From Sphingomonas sp. AP4-R1 (GTDB lineage: Bacteria > Pseudomonadota > Alphaproteobacteria > Sphingomonadales > Sphingomonadaceae): a DNA stretch of 64,000 nucleotides. Of this stretch, positions 1 to 9,461 are shown one piece after another. The notes below the pieces were generated by a model. The model was not told the DNA's origin. It did not search any database and saw only the letters and a program-made list of their open reading frames with translations. The stretch covers positions 1,502,001-1,566,000 of the forward strand of contig NZ_CP053346.1 in assembly GCF_013113735.1 (NCBI RefSeq), in the 5' to 3' direction. Position 1 is the first letter of the stretch; each line of letters begins with the position of its first letter. A program made the translations under genes and the position numbers.

Positions 1-736
1 CGAACGCATGGCAGCGGCCCTTGGGCGACAGCATCGACGCCGCGCAGAAGCCGACGAAGCTCTGCGGGGCGAGCAGCAGGCTGACGCCGCCGACCATCGC
101 CGCCTCGATCTGGCCCGCCCGAATCGCCTCGCACGCCTGATGCAGCGCGACGAGCGACGAGGAACAGGCTGTGTCGACCGTGAAGCTCGGCCCGTGCAGA
201 TCGAACACGTAGGAGATGCGGTTCGACAGGATCGAGAGCGTGACGCCGATCATCGAATAGGGATCGGTGGTCGATACGTCGGCGACGTTGAGGTTCAGAT
301 AATCCCACGACGAGCCGCCGACGAACACGCCGACATTGCGCCCGGCGAGCTGGCCCATATCGAGCCCGGCATCCTCGATCGCCTCATAGGTCAGCTCCAG
401 CAGCAGGCGCTGCTGGGGATCCATCTGCGTCGCTTCGCGCGGGGAAATGCCGAAAAAGGCCGGATCGAAGCCGGAAACGTCGCCCAATGTGCCGGAAGCG
501 AAGGTGTAGGCCTTGCCGCGATGGCCCTTTTCCGGGTGGAGCAGCTGCGCCTTGTTCCAGCGATCGTCGGGCACTTCGGTCACGGCGTCGCGGCCGTCGA
601 GCAGCAATTGCCAGAAGGAGTCCAGATCGGGCGCGCCCGGCAGGCGGCAGGCGGCTCCGACGATCGCAATCGCATCGCTCCGGCTGGCATCCTCGCCCTG
701 GGCCGGAACAGAGAAATCGTGACGCGATCTATTCAA
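1..736 (-). CDS. Polyketide synthase, N-terminal ketosynthase region (partial, runs off left edge)
   Basis: The minus strand encodes the beginning of a beta-ketoacyl synthase of the modular/type I polyketide synthase kind, which condenses acyl and malonyl units. Visible motifs are the N-terminal DAIAIVGAACRLPGAPD segment, a PQQRLLLELTYEAIEDAG block and the active-site cysteine in VDTACSSSLVALHQAC near residue 190. The distal part, including the catalytic histidines, lies beyond position 1. The start is uncommon: there is no ATG, and I chose a TTG at 736 because a GGAG lies 8 bases upstream; a second TTG at 742 is the alternative. The gene is oriented like the KpsC-like gene and may be transcribed with it or from its own promoter in 737-860. 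The product cannot be predicted without the remaining domains. Confidence 0.85.
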   Translation of the reverse strand, partial: MNRSRHDFSVPAQGEDASRSDAIAIVGAACRLPGAPDLDSFWQLLLDGRDAVTEVPDDRWNKAQLLHPEKGHRGKAYTFASGTLGDVSGFDPAFFGISPREATQMDPQQRLLLELTYEAIEDAGLDMGQLAGRNVGVFVGGSSWDYLNLNVADVSTTDPYSMIGVTLSILSNRISYVFDLHGPSFTVDTACSSSLVALHQACEAIRAGQIEAAMVGGVSLLLAPQSFVGFCAASMLSPKGRCHAF

Positions 737-860
737 AATCAAGGCTCCGTCGCGGCCTTGTGGGCCGGGCTCCGCTATTAGACGTATACGCTATAGCCGA
801 GCCTTATAATGCGGCAAGACGCAGGAAAACCAATGCTGTTGCGATGCAACATGGGCACAC

Positions 861-2492
861 TCAACTGGTCGCGCGCCCAAACAACTTGAAAATCCGGCCT
901 TGCCACCGTCTGAACAGAACGACGGCGCTGGGGCGGGGTTTCCATCCGGCGGCGAAACGCGCCAGCAATACCTCCGGCGGGCAGGGCAGCCGCGTGACCG
1001 GATCGAGATAGCGCGGATAGAGGATGAGCGTGGCGGCGGCGAGTTCGCCCAGCGTGCGGCGGCGGGTGCGGCGGGGCAGCGGCGGCCCATGATCGCGGGT
1101 CAGGCCCCAGCCGGCATAGAAGGGGCTGCCGTGGACGTGGGTTTCCAGGCCCCGCAGCAGCGCCTCGAAGCCGACGAGCGAGGTGAGGACGTGGACGGCG
1201 TCGACCCGCGCGAGGAGGGACGGGGTCGCTTCGGCGCGGACGACCTCGTCGGCCAGGCCAAGCGCGTCCGCATCGGGGATCGCGCCGACGCGGTGGCCGG
1301 CATCGACATCGGGATGGGGCTTGAAGAGGAGATAGGCGTCGGGCTCGGCGGCGCGGGCGCGGCGGAGCAGGCCGAGATTGCCGGCGACGTCTCCGCCCGC
1401 TTTCTTCACCGACAGATCATCCTCGACCTGGCCGATCACCAGCACGGTGCGGCGGGTGCGCGGCGCGGGCGGCGGCGGCGGGGCGCTGCCATATTTGCTG
1501 ATGCCGTGCTTCACGATCAGCGCGGCGAGAGCCCCGGCACGTTCGACCATTTCGGATGGGATTATTGCGGTCCGCAGCAGATGCTCCAGATCGCTCTCGA
1601 GGCCGGGATCATAATAGAGGCCGCCGCGATCGACGACGATCGAGAAAGGCGGCAGCAGATTCGCGCCGAGGCCGACCGAGCGGATGAAGCCATCCTCCAC
1701 GCGGACGATGGGCACGCGCGCGGCCTCGGCTTCGGCGATCAGGTCCGGCGTGACGCGCGAGGGCCAGACGGCGAGCGCGTCGCGACCGGCGGCGGGGACG
1801 CCGCTTTCCCCGTCGCTCGCGAAGGCGAGCGGGCGGTCGCGACCCGTCCACAGGAATTCCGCGATCCGGGCCTTCTTCCACCAGGCCATGCCGGCGCAGG
1901 CGCCGATCGCGCGGTTCGCATCCAGATGCGCGCGCCAGTCGGCGAGCAGAGCGACGATTTCCTCGGCGCTGGCGGCCTGGCCGGTGAAGGGATCGCGATA
2001 GGCGACATGGCCGATCAGCGCGTCGGCCAAAGCGGCGGGGGTGGGGGTGTCGCCGATCAGGTCGGCACCCGCGATCCGACCGATCAGGCGCCATTCCTCG
2101 CTCACCACCGCGAGCCCGATGCCGGGCGCGAGCAGGCTCCACGGATCGATCGCATCGGGCAGGATGCGCGCGACGGGCAGGTCCCACGCCTTGGCGCCCG
2201 CCGGCGCGCAAAGGACGACGTGCGGGCCGCCGCCGGCTTCGGCGAGCAGGTGGCGGGCCTCCGCCTCGGTCGTCGCCTGCAGCACGAGCGTGCCGGGCGG
2301 GAGCGGATCGGCGGGAGGGCGCCAGAAGTCGCCGCCGACGCGGGCGGCGCGGACGGCCGCGATCAGCCGGTCCGCCCGCTCGGGATCGGGCGCGGCGGCG
2401 GACGGGGCGACGCGGCGGCTGACGGCCGCCACCTCCGACGTCACCCAGGGAAAAGGCGGGGAGCGCAGCAGCGGTGCGCGCGCGCCGCTCAT
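861..2492 (-). CDS. KpsC-like capsule polysaccharide biosynthesis/export protein
   Basis: This 543-residue protein belongs to the capsule synthesis (KpsC/KpsS) family, enzymes that in known systems build the Kdo linker on the lipid anchor of capsules. Visible family motifs are VEDGFIRSVGLG at 265-276, a GQVEDD segment near 354, KPHPD at 391-395 and FYAGWGLT at 458-465, followed by a conserved arginine-rich RRTRRRTLGE stretch. It is shorter than two-domain KpsC proteins (about 670 residues), so it may carry one transferase module. The ATG at 2492 overlaps the stop of the upstream dioxygenase gene as ATGA, which fixes the start and suggests coupling. A much longer open frame continues upstream to 3482, but that part is only the antisense-like shadow of the dioxygenase. 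Position beside the rhamnose operon suggests a surface polysaccharide role. Confidence 0.8.
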   Translation of the reverse strand: MSGARAPLLRSPPFPWVTSEVAAVSRRVAPSAAAPDPERADRLIAAVRAARVGGDFWRPPADPLPPGTLVLQATTEAEARHLLAEAGGGPHVVLCAPAGAKAWDLPVARILPDAIDPWSLLAPGIGLAVVSEEWRLIGRIAGADLIGDTPTPAALADALIGHVAYRDPFTGQAASAEEIVALLADWRAHLDANRAIGACAGMAWWKKARIAEFLWTGRDRPLAFASDGESGVPAAGRDALAVWPSRVTPDLIAEAEAARVPIVRVEDGFIRSVGLGANLLPPFSIVVDRGGLYYDPGLESDLEHLLRTAIIPSEMVERAGALAALIVKHGISKYGSAPPPPPAPRTRRTVLVIGQVEDDLSVKKAGGDVAGNLGLLRRARAAEPDAYLLFKPHPDVDAGHRVGAIPDADALGLADEVVRAEATPSLLARVDAVHVLTSLVGFEALLRGLETHVHGSPFYAGWGLTRDHGPPLPRRTRRRTLGELAAATLILYPRYLDPVTRLPCPPEVLLARFAAGWKPRPSAVVLFRRWQGRIFKLFGRATS

Positions 2493-3511
2493 TCGTCGGT
2501 CGGGCGTTTGCGGCCGACATCGGCCCAAGGCTGCGGGGTCCAGCGGGCGAGCAGGGTCATGGCGCGCCAGTAGAGCGGCACGCGCCGCTCGGCGATGCCG
2601 GGCAGGCTGAGCGGATCGAACCCCGTCCACGGCAGGAACGGGTTGCGCCGGCCATAAGCCCAGATCTCGACGCGCGTGGACGGGCGCACCGAGGGGCCGC
2701 GCGCGTGGAAGCCGTTGGTGTCGGCCACGACCAGGGTGTTGGCGGGCACCGCGAAGGCGCGGGGCGGGGGCAGGCCGAGGGCGGGCAGTTCGCTCGCCGC
2801 GATACGGAGCGAGCCGCGCGCGGAGAGATGATCGAGGTCGCCGGTGGAGGCGCGCACGCTGCGCTCCTGCTCCCAGGCGAGGCGTGCGGGCGTCGTGCGG
2901 TGCGAGCCGGGGACATAGGTGAAGGGGCCTTCGTCCTCGGCCACGTCGGTGAGGAAATACCAGGCCTTCACCGTCGCGTGGAAGGTGTCGGCGTGGAGCG
3001 CCTCCTGCGGATCGGGCGGCGCATCGTAACGGTGCGAGAGGATCGACTGGATATAGACGAGCGGCTCGCTGTTGAAGCTGCCGACATAGCGGATCAGCCC
3101 GCGCCAGCGTTTGTCCCTGAACAGCGCGGCGAGGGCGGGGATCGCGGCGAGCGCCTTGGGGCCGAGCGCGATGCGGCGCGTGATCGTATCGCCCTGAACG
3201 ACCTCGCGCGCTGGCAACGAGGCGGCCATCGCCTGATCGCGGAGCGCGGCGAACTGCTCGGGCGGCAGGAAATCGGGGATCAGGACGAAGCCGTCGCGAT
3301 CGAAGGCGGCGGCGAGATCGGCGGGAACCAGCCGGGCGAGCCTGCGCCGGCGCGCCGCTGCCAGCCATGCGGCGAGCCTGACGCGCGCGGCATGGAGGCC
3401 GCGCCGGTTGAGATCGGGCGAGCCGATCAGCGGATTGTCGCGAAAGGATTTGGCGTCGGTCGCCAGCTGCAGGGCCCACCATGGGAGAAGAAGGCGGCGG
3501 ATCGCAGACAT
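2489..3511 (-). CDS. Phytanoyl-CoA dioxygenase (PhyH) family protein
   Basis: This 340-residue protein looks like a non-haem Fe(II)/2-oxoglutarate dioxygenase of the PhyH family. The family reads FDRDGFVLIPDFLPPEQF near residues 70-88. The iron-binding facial triad appears as His173-x-Asp175 in LHADTF and a distal His269 in DTNGFHARG, with Arg nearby that could hold 2-oxoglutarate. It is the first gene of a two-gene unit with the KpsC-like gene (ATGA overlap). The substrate is unknown; from its context, hydroxylation of a lipid or sugar component of a surface glycan is a reasonable guess only. Confidence 0.75.
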   Translation of the reverse strand: MSAIRRLLLPWWALQLATDAKSFRDNPLIGSPDLNRRGLHAARVRLAAWLAAARRRRLARLVPADLAAAFDRDGFVLIPDFLPPEQFAALRDQAMAASLPAREVVQGDTITRRIALGPKALAAIPALAALFRDKRWRGLIRYVGSFNSEPLVYIQSILSHRYDAPPDPQEALHADTFHATVKAWYFLTDVAEDEGPFTYVPGSHRTTPARLAWEQERSVRASTGDLDHLSARGSLRIAASELPALGLPPPRAFAVPANTLVVADTNGFHARGPSVRPSTRVEIWAYGRRNPFLPWTGFDPLSLPGIAERRVPLYWRAMTLLARWTPQPWADVGRKRPTDE

Positions 3512-3622
3512 GGTCGGGGCTCTCGCCTGCGCTTCGCGCGGCGGGGGCGCGCGGTCAACCGTTTGTTACTTTGTTTGTCGTCTATGCGGCGCTAAGCGGT
3601 GATTCTGGCGGAAGGGGGCAAG

Positions 3623-4183
3623 ATGCCGGTCAAGCTGATCAAGCCGAAGCGCTTCGGAGACGAGCGCGGATGGTTCGTCGAAACCTACAATGCCGCCCGC
3701 TACGCCGATCTCGGAATCGGCGCGACGTTCGTGCAGGACAATCATTCCATGTCGGCCGAGGTGGGCACGCTGCGCGGCCTTCATTTCCAGGCATCGCCGC
3801 ATGGGCAGGACAAGCTGATCCGGTGCGTGCACGGGCGGATCTGGGACGTCGCCGTCGATATCCGCAAGGGATCACCGACGTGGGGCCGGTGGATCGGCAC
3901 CGAACTGTCCGCCGAGAATGGCTGGCAGTTGTTCGTGCCGATCGGCTTCGCGCACGGCTTCGTCACGCTCGAGCCCGATACCGAAGTCGAATATAAATGC
4001 AGCAATCTCTACGCGCCCGGCGCCGAGGGCGGCGTGATCTGGAACGATCCGGCCATCGCCCTGCCCTGGCCGCTTGCGGGCGACCCGGTCCTGTCCGCCA
4101 AGGACAAGATCCTGCCGACCCTGGCCGATCTCGACAGCCCCTTCGATTATGATGGCGTACCTCTGGAGCCGATCGACGCATGA
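3623..4183 (+). CDS. rfbC: dTDP-4-dehydrorhamnose 3,5-epimerase
   Basis: RfbC/RmlC catalyses the third step of dTDP-L-rhamnose synthesis, epimerising dTDP-4-keto-6-deoxyglucose at C3 and C5. The 186-residue protein has the usual family length and shows the cupin signature with the general-base histidine in RGLHFQ (His54), the GFAHGF motif and a conserved tyrosine in [12 protein letters not shown] at 3599 would lengthen it by eight residues, but the ATG at 3623 has a GAAGGGGG ribosome site 5-8 bases upstream and gives the normal N-terminus [11 protein letters not shown]. First gene of the four-gene rhamnose operon; its stop overlaps the rfbB start (ATGA). Confidence 0.95.
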   Translation: MPVKLIKPKRFGDERGWFVETYNAARYADLGIGATFVQDNHSMSAEVGTLRGLHFQASPHGQDKLIRCVHGRIWDVAVDIRKGSPTWGRWIGTELSAENGWQLFVPIGFAHGFVTLEPDTEVEYKCSNLYAPGAEGGVIWNDPAIALPWPLAGDPVLSAKDKILPTLADLDSPFDYDGVPLEPIDA

Positions 4184-5253
4184 CCGACGCCCCCACTTCG
4201 CTTCGCATCCTCGTGACCGGAGGCGCCGGCTTCATCGGCTCCGCGCTGGTGCGCCACCTCATCCGCGACACCGCGCATGAGGTGTTGAACGTCGACAAGC
4301 TTACCTATGCCGGCAATCTCGCCAGCCTGGAGCCGATCGCGAACAGCCCGCGCTACCGCTTCGTGCAGGGCGACATCTGCGATCAGGCGGCGATGGCGGC
4401 GGCGATCGCCGAATTCCGCCCGCAGGTGATCACGCATCTGGCGGCCGAAAGCCATGTGGACCGCTCGATCGACGGACCGGCCGAGTTCATCCAGACCAAT
4501 ATCGTCGGCACCTTCTCGATGCTGTCGGCCGCGCTGGATTATTGGAAGGGGCTGGACGAGGCGGAGAAGGCGGTGTTCCGCTTCCACCATATCTCGACCG
4601 ACGAGGTGTTCGGCACGCTGGCCGACGACGGCTATTTCACCGAAGAGACGCCTTACGATCCGCACTCGCCTTATTCGGCGTCCAAGGCCTCGTCGGACCA
4701 TCTCGTCCGCGCCTGGCACGACACGTACGGGCTGCCGGTGATCGTCACCAACTGCTCGAACAATTACGGGCCCTATCATTATCCCGAGAAGCTGATCCCG
4801 CTCGTCATTCTGAAGGCGCTCGCGGGCGAAACCCTGCCGGTTTACGGCAAGGGCCTGAACGTGCGCGACTGGCTGTTCGTCGAGGACCATGCCCGCGCGC
4901 TGACCACGGTGTTCGAAAAGGGCGTGATCGGCCAGAGCTACATCATCGGCGGCCGCGCGGAGAAGACGAACATCGATGTGGTGAAGCGCATCTGCGCCAC
5001 GCTCGACGAGGTCCGCCCGCGCGCCGACGGCAAGAAATATGAGGAGCAGATCGGCTATGTCACCGATCGGCCGGGCCATGATCATCGCTATGCGATCGAT
5101 CCTTCCAAGCTGGAGCGCGAGCTGGGCTGGAAGGCGCAGGAAAGCTTCGACAGCGGGATCGCGCGCACGGTGAACTGGTATCTCGACAACGAAGCCTGGT
5201 GGCGTCCGCTCGTCGAGAAGGATGCCTCGAAGCGCCTCGGTCTGAAGGGATGA
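4180..5253 (+). CDS. rfbB: dTDP-glucose 4,6-dehydratase
   Basis: RfbB/RmlB converts dTDP-glucose to dTDP-4-keto-6-deoxyglucose using bound NAD. The 357-residue protein is an extended short-chain dehydrogenase with the nucleotide-binding GGAGFIG at 14-20, the TDEVFG motif at 140-145 whose Asp and Glu act in dehydration, and the catalytic YSASK (Tyr165, Lys169). Start and stop overlap the neighbouring genes by four bases (ATGA) on both sides, so the operon is translated as a coupled unit. The order C-B-D-A in tight overlap is a standard dTDP-rhamnose cassette. Confidence 0.96.
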   Translation: MTDAPTSLRILVTGGAGFIGSALVRHLIRDTAHEVLNVDKLTYAGNLASLEPIANSPRYRFVQGDICDQAAMAAAIAEFRPQVITHLAAESHVDRSIDGPAEFIQTNIVGTFSMLSAALDYWKGLDEAEKAVFRFHHISTDEVFGTLADDGYFTEETPYDPHSPYSASKASSDHLVRAWHDTYGLPVIVTNCSNNYGPYHYPEKLIPLVILKALAGETLPVYGKGLNVRDWLFVEDHARALTTVFEKGVIGQSYIIGGRAEKTNIDVVKRICATLDEVRPRADGKKYEEQIGYVTDRPGHDHRYAIDPSKLERELGWKAQESFDSGIARTVNWYLDNEAWWRPLVEKDASKRLGLKG

Positions 5254-6143
5254 GCCGCGCCGTCCTCGTCACGGGCGGATCGGGGCAGGTCGGTACGGCG
5301 CTGCGGCAGGTGGCGGGCGATCGGTTCGATCTGGTGATGCCGTCGCGGAGCGAACTGGACCTGTCCGATCCCGCCTCGATCGAGGCGATGCTGGCGAGCC
5401 GCGACTGGGCGGCCGTCGTCAGCAGCGGTGCCTATACGGCGGTGGACAAGGCCGAGAGCGACGTCGTCGCGGCGTGGCGCGCCAATGCGATCGGCCCGGC
5501 CGCGCTGGCGGCAGGCACGGCGGCGCGCGCCATTCCGATCGTCCATCTCTCGACAGATTATGTGTTCGATGGATCGCGGGACGGCTTCTACGCCGAGGGC
5601 GATCCGGTCGCGCCGATCGGCGTCTATGGCGCGTCGAAGGAGGGTGGCGAGCAGGCGATCCGCAGCGCCAATCCGGCCCATGTGATCCTGCGGACGGCGT
5701 GGGTGGTGAGCCCGTTCGGCGCCAATTTCATCAAGACGATGTTGCGCGTGGGCGCCGAGCGCCCGGAACTGCGCGTGGTGGCGGACCAGCATGGCTGCCC
5801 TACGTCGGCGCTGGATATTGCGGATGCCGTGGCGACGATCCTCGATCGCCTGCTGACGGACGATCGGGCGCCCACAGGCACCTATCATTTCGTCAATGCG
5901 GGCGAGGCGAGTTGGCATGGCCTGGCGGAGGCGGTGTTCGCGCGCGCCGCGACGCGGGGCGGCCCCAGCCCCCAAGTTTCGGCGATCACGACGGCGGACT
6001 ATCCGACGCCGGCGCGGCGCCCGGCCAATTCGCGGCTGGCGACGGGCAAGATCACCCGGGATTACGGAATCGCACCCCGTCCGTGGCGCGAGGCGATCGA
6101 CGAGATCGTGGACATATTGCTTGCAGAGAAGGTGACGGCATGA
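5250..6143 (+). CDS. rfbD: dTDP-4-dehydrorhamnose reductase
   Basis: RfbD/RmlD performs the last step to dTDP-L-rhamnose, an NAD(P)H reduction. The 297-residue protein carries GGSGQVG at 9-15 for cofactor binding, the family signature STDYVFDG at 101-108 and the YGASK catalytic pair at 126-130. An in-frame start at 5199 exists, but the ATG at 5250 overlaps the rfbB stop in the ATGA arrangement used throughout this operon and gives the usual length. Its own stop overlaps the rfbA start. Confidence 0.95.
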   Translation: MSRAVLVTGGSGQVGTALRQVAGDRFDLVMPSRSELDLSDPASIEAMLASRDWAAVVSSGAYTAVDKAESDVVAAWRANAIGPAALAAGTAARAIPIVHLSTDYVFDGSRDGFYAEGDPVAPIGVYGASKEGGEQAIRSANPAHVILRTAWVVSPFGANFIKTMLRVGAERPELRVVADQHGCPTSALDIADAVATILDRLLTDDRAPTGTYHFVNAGEASWHGLAEAVFARAATRGGPSPQVSAITTADYPTPARRPANSRLATGKITRDYGIAPRPWREAIDEIVDILLAEKVTA

Positions 6144-7012
6144 AGGGTATCATTTTGGCGGGCGGCAGCGGCACGCGCCTCCACCCGGCGACCCTGGCTG
6201 TGAACAAGCAGCTGCTGCCGATCTACGACAAGCCGATGATCTATTATCCGATGTCGGTGCTGATGCTGGCAGGCATGCGCGAGATCCTCATCATCTCGTC
6301 GCCCGAATATCTCGACAATTATCGCCGCCTGTTCGGCAGCGGCGAGCAATTCGGCCTCCGGATCGAATATGCGCTGCAGCCGAAGCCGGAAGGGCTGGCG
6401 CAGGCGTTCACGATCGGCGCGCCGTTCGTCGACGGGGGCAAGGCGGCGCTCGTACTGGGCGACAATATCTTCTTCGGCGCGGGGCTGGGCCAGCGCCTGC
6501 GGCGTGTCGCGTCGCGCGAGACGGGGGCCACTGTCTTCTCGTATCGCGTCGAGAATCCGAAGGCTTATGGCGTCGTCGAGCTGGATGCCGAGGGCCGGGC
6601 GCTGTCGATCGAGGAAAAGCCCGAAAAGCCGAAATCGCATCATGCGGTGACGGGTCTGTACTTCTATGACGAGCGCGTCTGCGATCTGGCCGCCACGATC
6701 AAGCCGAGCGCGCGTGGGGAACTGGAGATCACCGATCTCAACCGGCTCTACATGGAAATGGGCGACCTCTATGTGGAGCCGCTGACGCGCGGCGATGCGT
6801 GGCTGGATACCGGCACGCATGACAGCCTGCTGGAGGCGTCCGAGTTCGTCCGCACCGTCCAGCACCGGCAGGGGCTGCAGATCGCGTGTCTGGAGGAAAT
6901 CGCGTTCGAGGCGGGCTTCATCGATGTCGCGCAGTTGCGCCGCCACGGCGAAACCTATGCGAAGACCGGCTATGGCCGCTATCTCCTCGCGCTGGCGGAC
7001 GAGCGCTCCTAG
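6140..7012 (+). CDS. rfbA: Glucose-1-phosphate thymidylyltransferase
   Basis: RfbA/RmlA makes dTDP-glucose from dTTP and glucose 1-phosphate, the entry reaction of the pathway. The 290-residue protein begins with the nucleotidyltransferase signature [11 protein letters not shown] followed by [16 protein letters not shown], and has the VLGDNIFFG metal-binding segment and a KPEGLAQAF active-site stretch; length matches the family. In known homologues dTDP-rhamnose feeds back on this enzyme. The ATG at 6140 overlaps the rfbD stop. It is last in the operon and is followed by two hairpins (7026-7046, 7084-7109). Confidence 0.96.
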   Translation: MKGIILAGGSGTRLHPATLAVNKQLLPIYDKPMIYYPMSVLMLAGMREILIISSPEYLDNYRRLFGSGEQFGLRIEYALQPKPEGLAQAFTIGAPFVDGGKAALVLGDNIFFGAGLGQRLRRVASRETGATVFSYRVENPKAYGVVELDAEGRALSIEEKPEKPKSHHAVTGLYFYDERVCDLAATIKPSARGELEITDLNRLYMEMGDLYVEPLTRGDAWLDTGTHDSLLEASEFVRTVQHRQGLQIACLEEIAFEAGFIDVAQLRRHGETYAKTGYGRYLLALADERS

Positions 7013-7025
7013 GCTCCTGCCCGGT

Positions 7026-7046
7026 AATGCGCGTTCGCCGCGCATT
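7026..7046 (+). terminator. Hairpin after the rhamnose operon
   Basis: A perfect 8-bp stem (AATGCGCG pairing with CGCGCATT, five-base loop) lies 14 bases after the rfbA stop. There is no U-tract, so it may be an RNA-stabilising or attenuating hairpin rather than a complete intrinsic terminator. Confidence 0.4.
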
Positions 7047-7083
7047 GCCAAGTCGATCCGATCGCGCGGCGCCGGCTCGCCTT

Positions 7084-7109
7084 GCTCCGCCCGCCGCTGT
7101 GGGCGGAGC
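7084..7109 (+). terminator. Probable terminator of rfbCBDA
   Basis: A 9-bp GC-rich stem (GCTCCGCCC pairing with GGGCGGAGC, eight-base loop) is followed by GTAACAACCCTTT. Together with the hairpin at 7026 it plausibly ends rhamnose operon transcription; the T-run is short. Confidence 0.5.
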
Positions 7110-7189
7110 GTAACAACCCTTTACGATTGCCTTGTTGTGGATCGGGGGCGCACTCCGTATCGATGATCCCGTCATTCGGGAATTCGTCC

Positions 7190-7375
7190 ATGTCCACGCA
7201 GTCTTTCTCCGGCGATATTCGTTTTCAGCCATTCTTTCTGAATTTCGCTGATCTGAATATGCCGGGTGATTCCGAGAAATGGCGGCGGACCGATCGTGTT
7301 ATTTTCTGCACGGTCAGCGCCATTGCGTGCTGGATGATCTTTGCTCGTCTTGCCGGGCTGGTGATCGGCGGCTGA
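7190..7375 (+). CDS. Small single-pass membrane protein, unknown function
   Basis: A 61-residue open frame begins with MSTQSFSGDIRFQPFF and ends with one clear hydrophobic segment (VIFCTVSAIACWMIFARLA, about residues 37-57) preceded by the basic sequence KWRRTDR, suggesting N-terminus in the cytoplasm. A GGAA lies 7 bases before the ATG. It is not part of any family I recognise. The unit is isolated: terminator-like hairpins stand on both sides (7084-7109 and 7391-7413), and the stretch is less GC-rich than its neighbours. It could instead be untranslated leader sequence of the regulator gene downstream. Confidence 0.45.
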   Translation: MSTQSFSGDIRFQPFFLNFADLNMPGDSEKWRRTDRVIFCTVSAIACWMIFARLAGLVIGG

Positions 7376-7390
7376 TCAAAATGACGGATG

Positions 7391-7413
7391 TTCGCGGCTA
7401 TTCGGGCCGCGAA
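7391..7413 (+). terminator. Hairpin after the small membrane protein gene
   Basis: An 8-bp perfect stem (TTCGCGGC with GCCGCGAA, seven-base loop) starts 15 bases after the small gene's stop and is followed by TGATTTC. Bases 7414-7635, up to the regulator, show nothing else definite apart from a purine-rich GAGGAGG at about 7613-7620, which is probably the regulator's ribosome site at long spacing. Confidence 0.4.
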
Positions 7414-7635
7414 TGATTTCAACGCGTCCGCAGTGCGGGCGTGCGTGACGATGTGCGTGCGATGGGGGATCGAGTGGTGATTCAGGATCGAAACGAGGAT
7501 GCGTTTGATGGCGCCTTTTCGCCTTCCGCCGCAGCCCTGCTTCGCGCCAGCGGATCGAGCGACGATTATGCGAACGAGCCGAGTTGGGCTAATGCCGACA
7601 AGGCGAAATCCCTGAGGAGGCTCACGGCCTATCCT

Positions 7636-8340
7636 ATGCGTATCGGTGTGCTGGAAGATGATACCGCTCTGGCCGAGCATGTGCTGGCCACGCTGCAGAC
7701 CGCGGGCCATGCCGTGCAATGTTTCGCCGACGGCAAGGCGATGCTCGCCCGCCTGAAGCGCGAGACGTTCGACATGCTGGTGCTCGACTGGAACGTGCCG
7801 GAGGTGGCCGGGATCGACGTGCTGCGCTGGGCGCGTGCGCATCTGGACGGCCCGATGCCGATCCTGTTCCTCACCAGCCGCGTCGACGAAGCCGATATCG
7901 TGCAGGCGCTGGATGCCGGTGCCGACGATTATGTCGCCAAGCCCGTGCGCGGTGGCGAGCTGATCGCGCGCGTCAATGCGCTGCTGCGCCGCTCCTATCC
8001 GGCGCCAGCCAAGGATATCGAGCGGTTCGACAATCATGTGTTCGATCATCGCCTGGGATCGGTTTCGATCGGGCCCGACCAGATCCCGCTGACGCCGAAG
8101 GAATTCGAACTCGGCCTGCTGCTGTTCCGCAATCTCGATCGCGCCATGTCCCGCTCCTACATGATGGATGCGGTGTGGGGGCACGATCCCGATCTGATGA
8201 CGCGCACGCTGGACGTGCACGTGTCGCGGGTGCGCGAGAAACTGCGGCTGCGCCCGGCGCTCGGTTACAAGCTGGTGCCAGTCTACAGTTATGGCTATCG
8301 GCTCGAGAAGATCGATCCCACGGCCGGAGAAACTTGGTGA
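7636..8340 (+). CDS. OmpR/PhoB-type response regulator
   Basis: This 234-residue DNA-binding regulator has an N-terminal receiver domain with acidic pocket EDD at 7-9, phospho-acceptor Asp51 in LVLDWN, Thr in LFLTSR and Lys102 in AKPVR. A C-terminal winged-helix domain (about 135-227) ends with the typical VSRVREKL and GYRL elements. The open frame extends 65 codons further upstream, but the receiver domain begins right at the ATG at 7636. The stop overlaps the GTG start of the LysM-FecR gene, and a CHASE2 histidine kinase follows, so this is the output component of a local two-component system, placed next to exopolysaccharide genes. Confidence 0.9.
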   Translation: MRIGVLEDDTALAEHVLATLQTAGHAVQCFADGKAMLARLKRETFDMLVLDWNVPEVAGIDVLRWARAHLDGPMPILFLTSRVDEADIVQALDAGADDYVAKPVRGGELIARVNALLRRSYPAPAKDIERFDNHVFDHRLGSVSIGPDQIPLTPKEFELGLLLFRNLDRAMSRSYMMDAVWGHDPDLMTRTLDVHVSRVREKLRLRPALGYKLVPVYSYGYRLEKIDPTAGETW

Positions 8341-9422
8341 AATTGACGCCGGCGCTCGCACTGCTTCTCGCTGTTGCAACGCCGGCTTTCGCGCAGGCTC
8401 CTCAGCCTTACGAGGCTGGATCCGGCGCGCCCTTCGCCTATCGCACACGGCCCGGCGACACGCTGCCGAAGATCGCCGCCGTCTATCTCACCAGTCCCGA
8501 CGCGGCGGCGCAGGTGCAGCGCGCCAACAATATCGCCAATCCGATGCGCCTTGCGCCGGGCACGACGCTGCAGATCCCGGCGGCCCTGCTGAAGACCGAG
8601 GTGCAGGGTGCCCGCATCATCGCCTTTCGCGGCAACGTGACGATCGGGCAGCAGGGCCCGGCGCGCCTCGGCATGCTGGTGGGCGAGGGGATCCGCATCG
8701 CGACCGGCGCGAACAGTTCGGTCGCCTTCCAGTTGAGCGACGGCACCGCCGTCACCCTGCCGTCGCTGAGCACGGTCCGGATCGTGCGCCTCCGCAAGGT
8801 GCTGATCTCCAATCGCGTGCAGCGCGTGCTGGCGCTGGAGGCGGGCCGCAGCGAGGCGCAGGTGACGCCCAGCAAGGACGGCAGCACCTCGTTCGAGATC
8901 CGCACGCCGGTTTCTGTGGCGGCGGTGCGCGGCACCGATTTCCGCGTATCCTATGCCGACGATCAGAAAGCCGGGACGGCCGAAGTGCTGAAGGGCGCGG
9001 TCGGCGTCGAGGGCAAGGATGGCGGGATCGGGCTGGATGCGGGCTATGGCGCGCGATCGGACGATCAATCGACCGGTAAGCCGATCGCCCTGCTGCCGCC
9101 GCCCGAAATCCTGAGCCCCGTGGGCCACCAGCGCGACGGCACGCTGATCTTCTCGTTCCAGCCGATGGACGCCGCGCTGGCCTATCGCCTCGTGGTGGCG
9201 GCCGATGCCGATTTCCGGGATCTCCGCAGCGAAGTCACCAGCAAGGCGCCGAAAGCGACCGTGTCGTCGCTGCCCAACGGCACTTATTATATCCGTGCCT
9301 CCGCGATCGACGTGAACGGGCTGGAAGGACTGCCGCAGGACATTCCCTACGATCACCACATCGCCATTCCGGGCGATCTGGGCAACGGCGCTCCCAAGAC
9401 CGGCGCCAAGACCGGCGATTGA
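8337..9422 (+). CDS. Secreted LysM and FecR domain protein
   Basis: This 361-residue protein begins with a Sec signal peptide (KLTPALALLLAVATPAFAQ). A LysM-like peptidoglycan-binding motif follows at about 33-80 (RTRPGDTLPKIAAVYL through PGTTLQIP), then a FecR domain at roughly 95-220 containing TPVSVAAVRGTDFRV. The C-terminal third resembles a fibronectin-like segment (YRLVVAADADFRDL; GTYYIRASAID). The GTG at 8337 overlaps the stop of the regulator gene (GTGA), which fixes the start. Unlike iron-uptake FecR proteins it has no membrane anchor and no sigma-factor partner here. Because it lies between a regulator and a CHASE2 kinase, I infer a periplasmic, wall-associated sensor input to that system. 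Confidence 0.85.
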   Translation: MKLTPALALLLAVATPAFAQAPQPYEAGSGAPFAYRTRPGDTLPKIAAVYLTSPDAAAQVQRANNIANPMRLAPGTTLQIPAALLKTEVQGARIIAFRGNVTIGQQGPARLGMLVGEGIRIATGANSSVAFQLSDGTAVTLPSLSTVRIVRLRKVLISNRVQRVLALEAGRSEAQVTPSKDGSTSFEIRTPVSVAAVRGTDFRVSYADDQKAGTAEVLKGAVGVEGKDGGIGLDAGYGARSDDQSTGKPIALLPPPEILSPVGHQRDGTLIFSFQPMDAALAYRLVVAADADFRDLRSEVTSKAPKATVSSLPNGTYYIRASAIDVNGLEGLPQDIPYDHHIAIPGDLGNGAPKTGAKTGD

Positions 9423-9461
9423 TCGCGCCGCCTGTTTGCCTCTCCGAATCGGTACGATAGT

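Noticed and set aside
861..3482. An 873-residue minus-strand open frame as one gene
   Set aside because: Only the part from 2492 downward is a recognisable KpsC-like protein. The upstream part is arginine-rich out-of-frame sequence over the PhyH gene, which has clear catalytic motifs and an ATGA junction.
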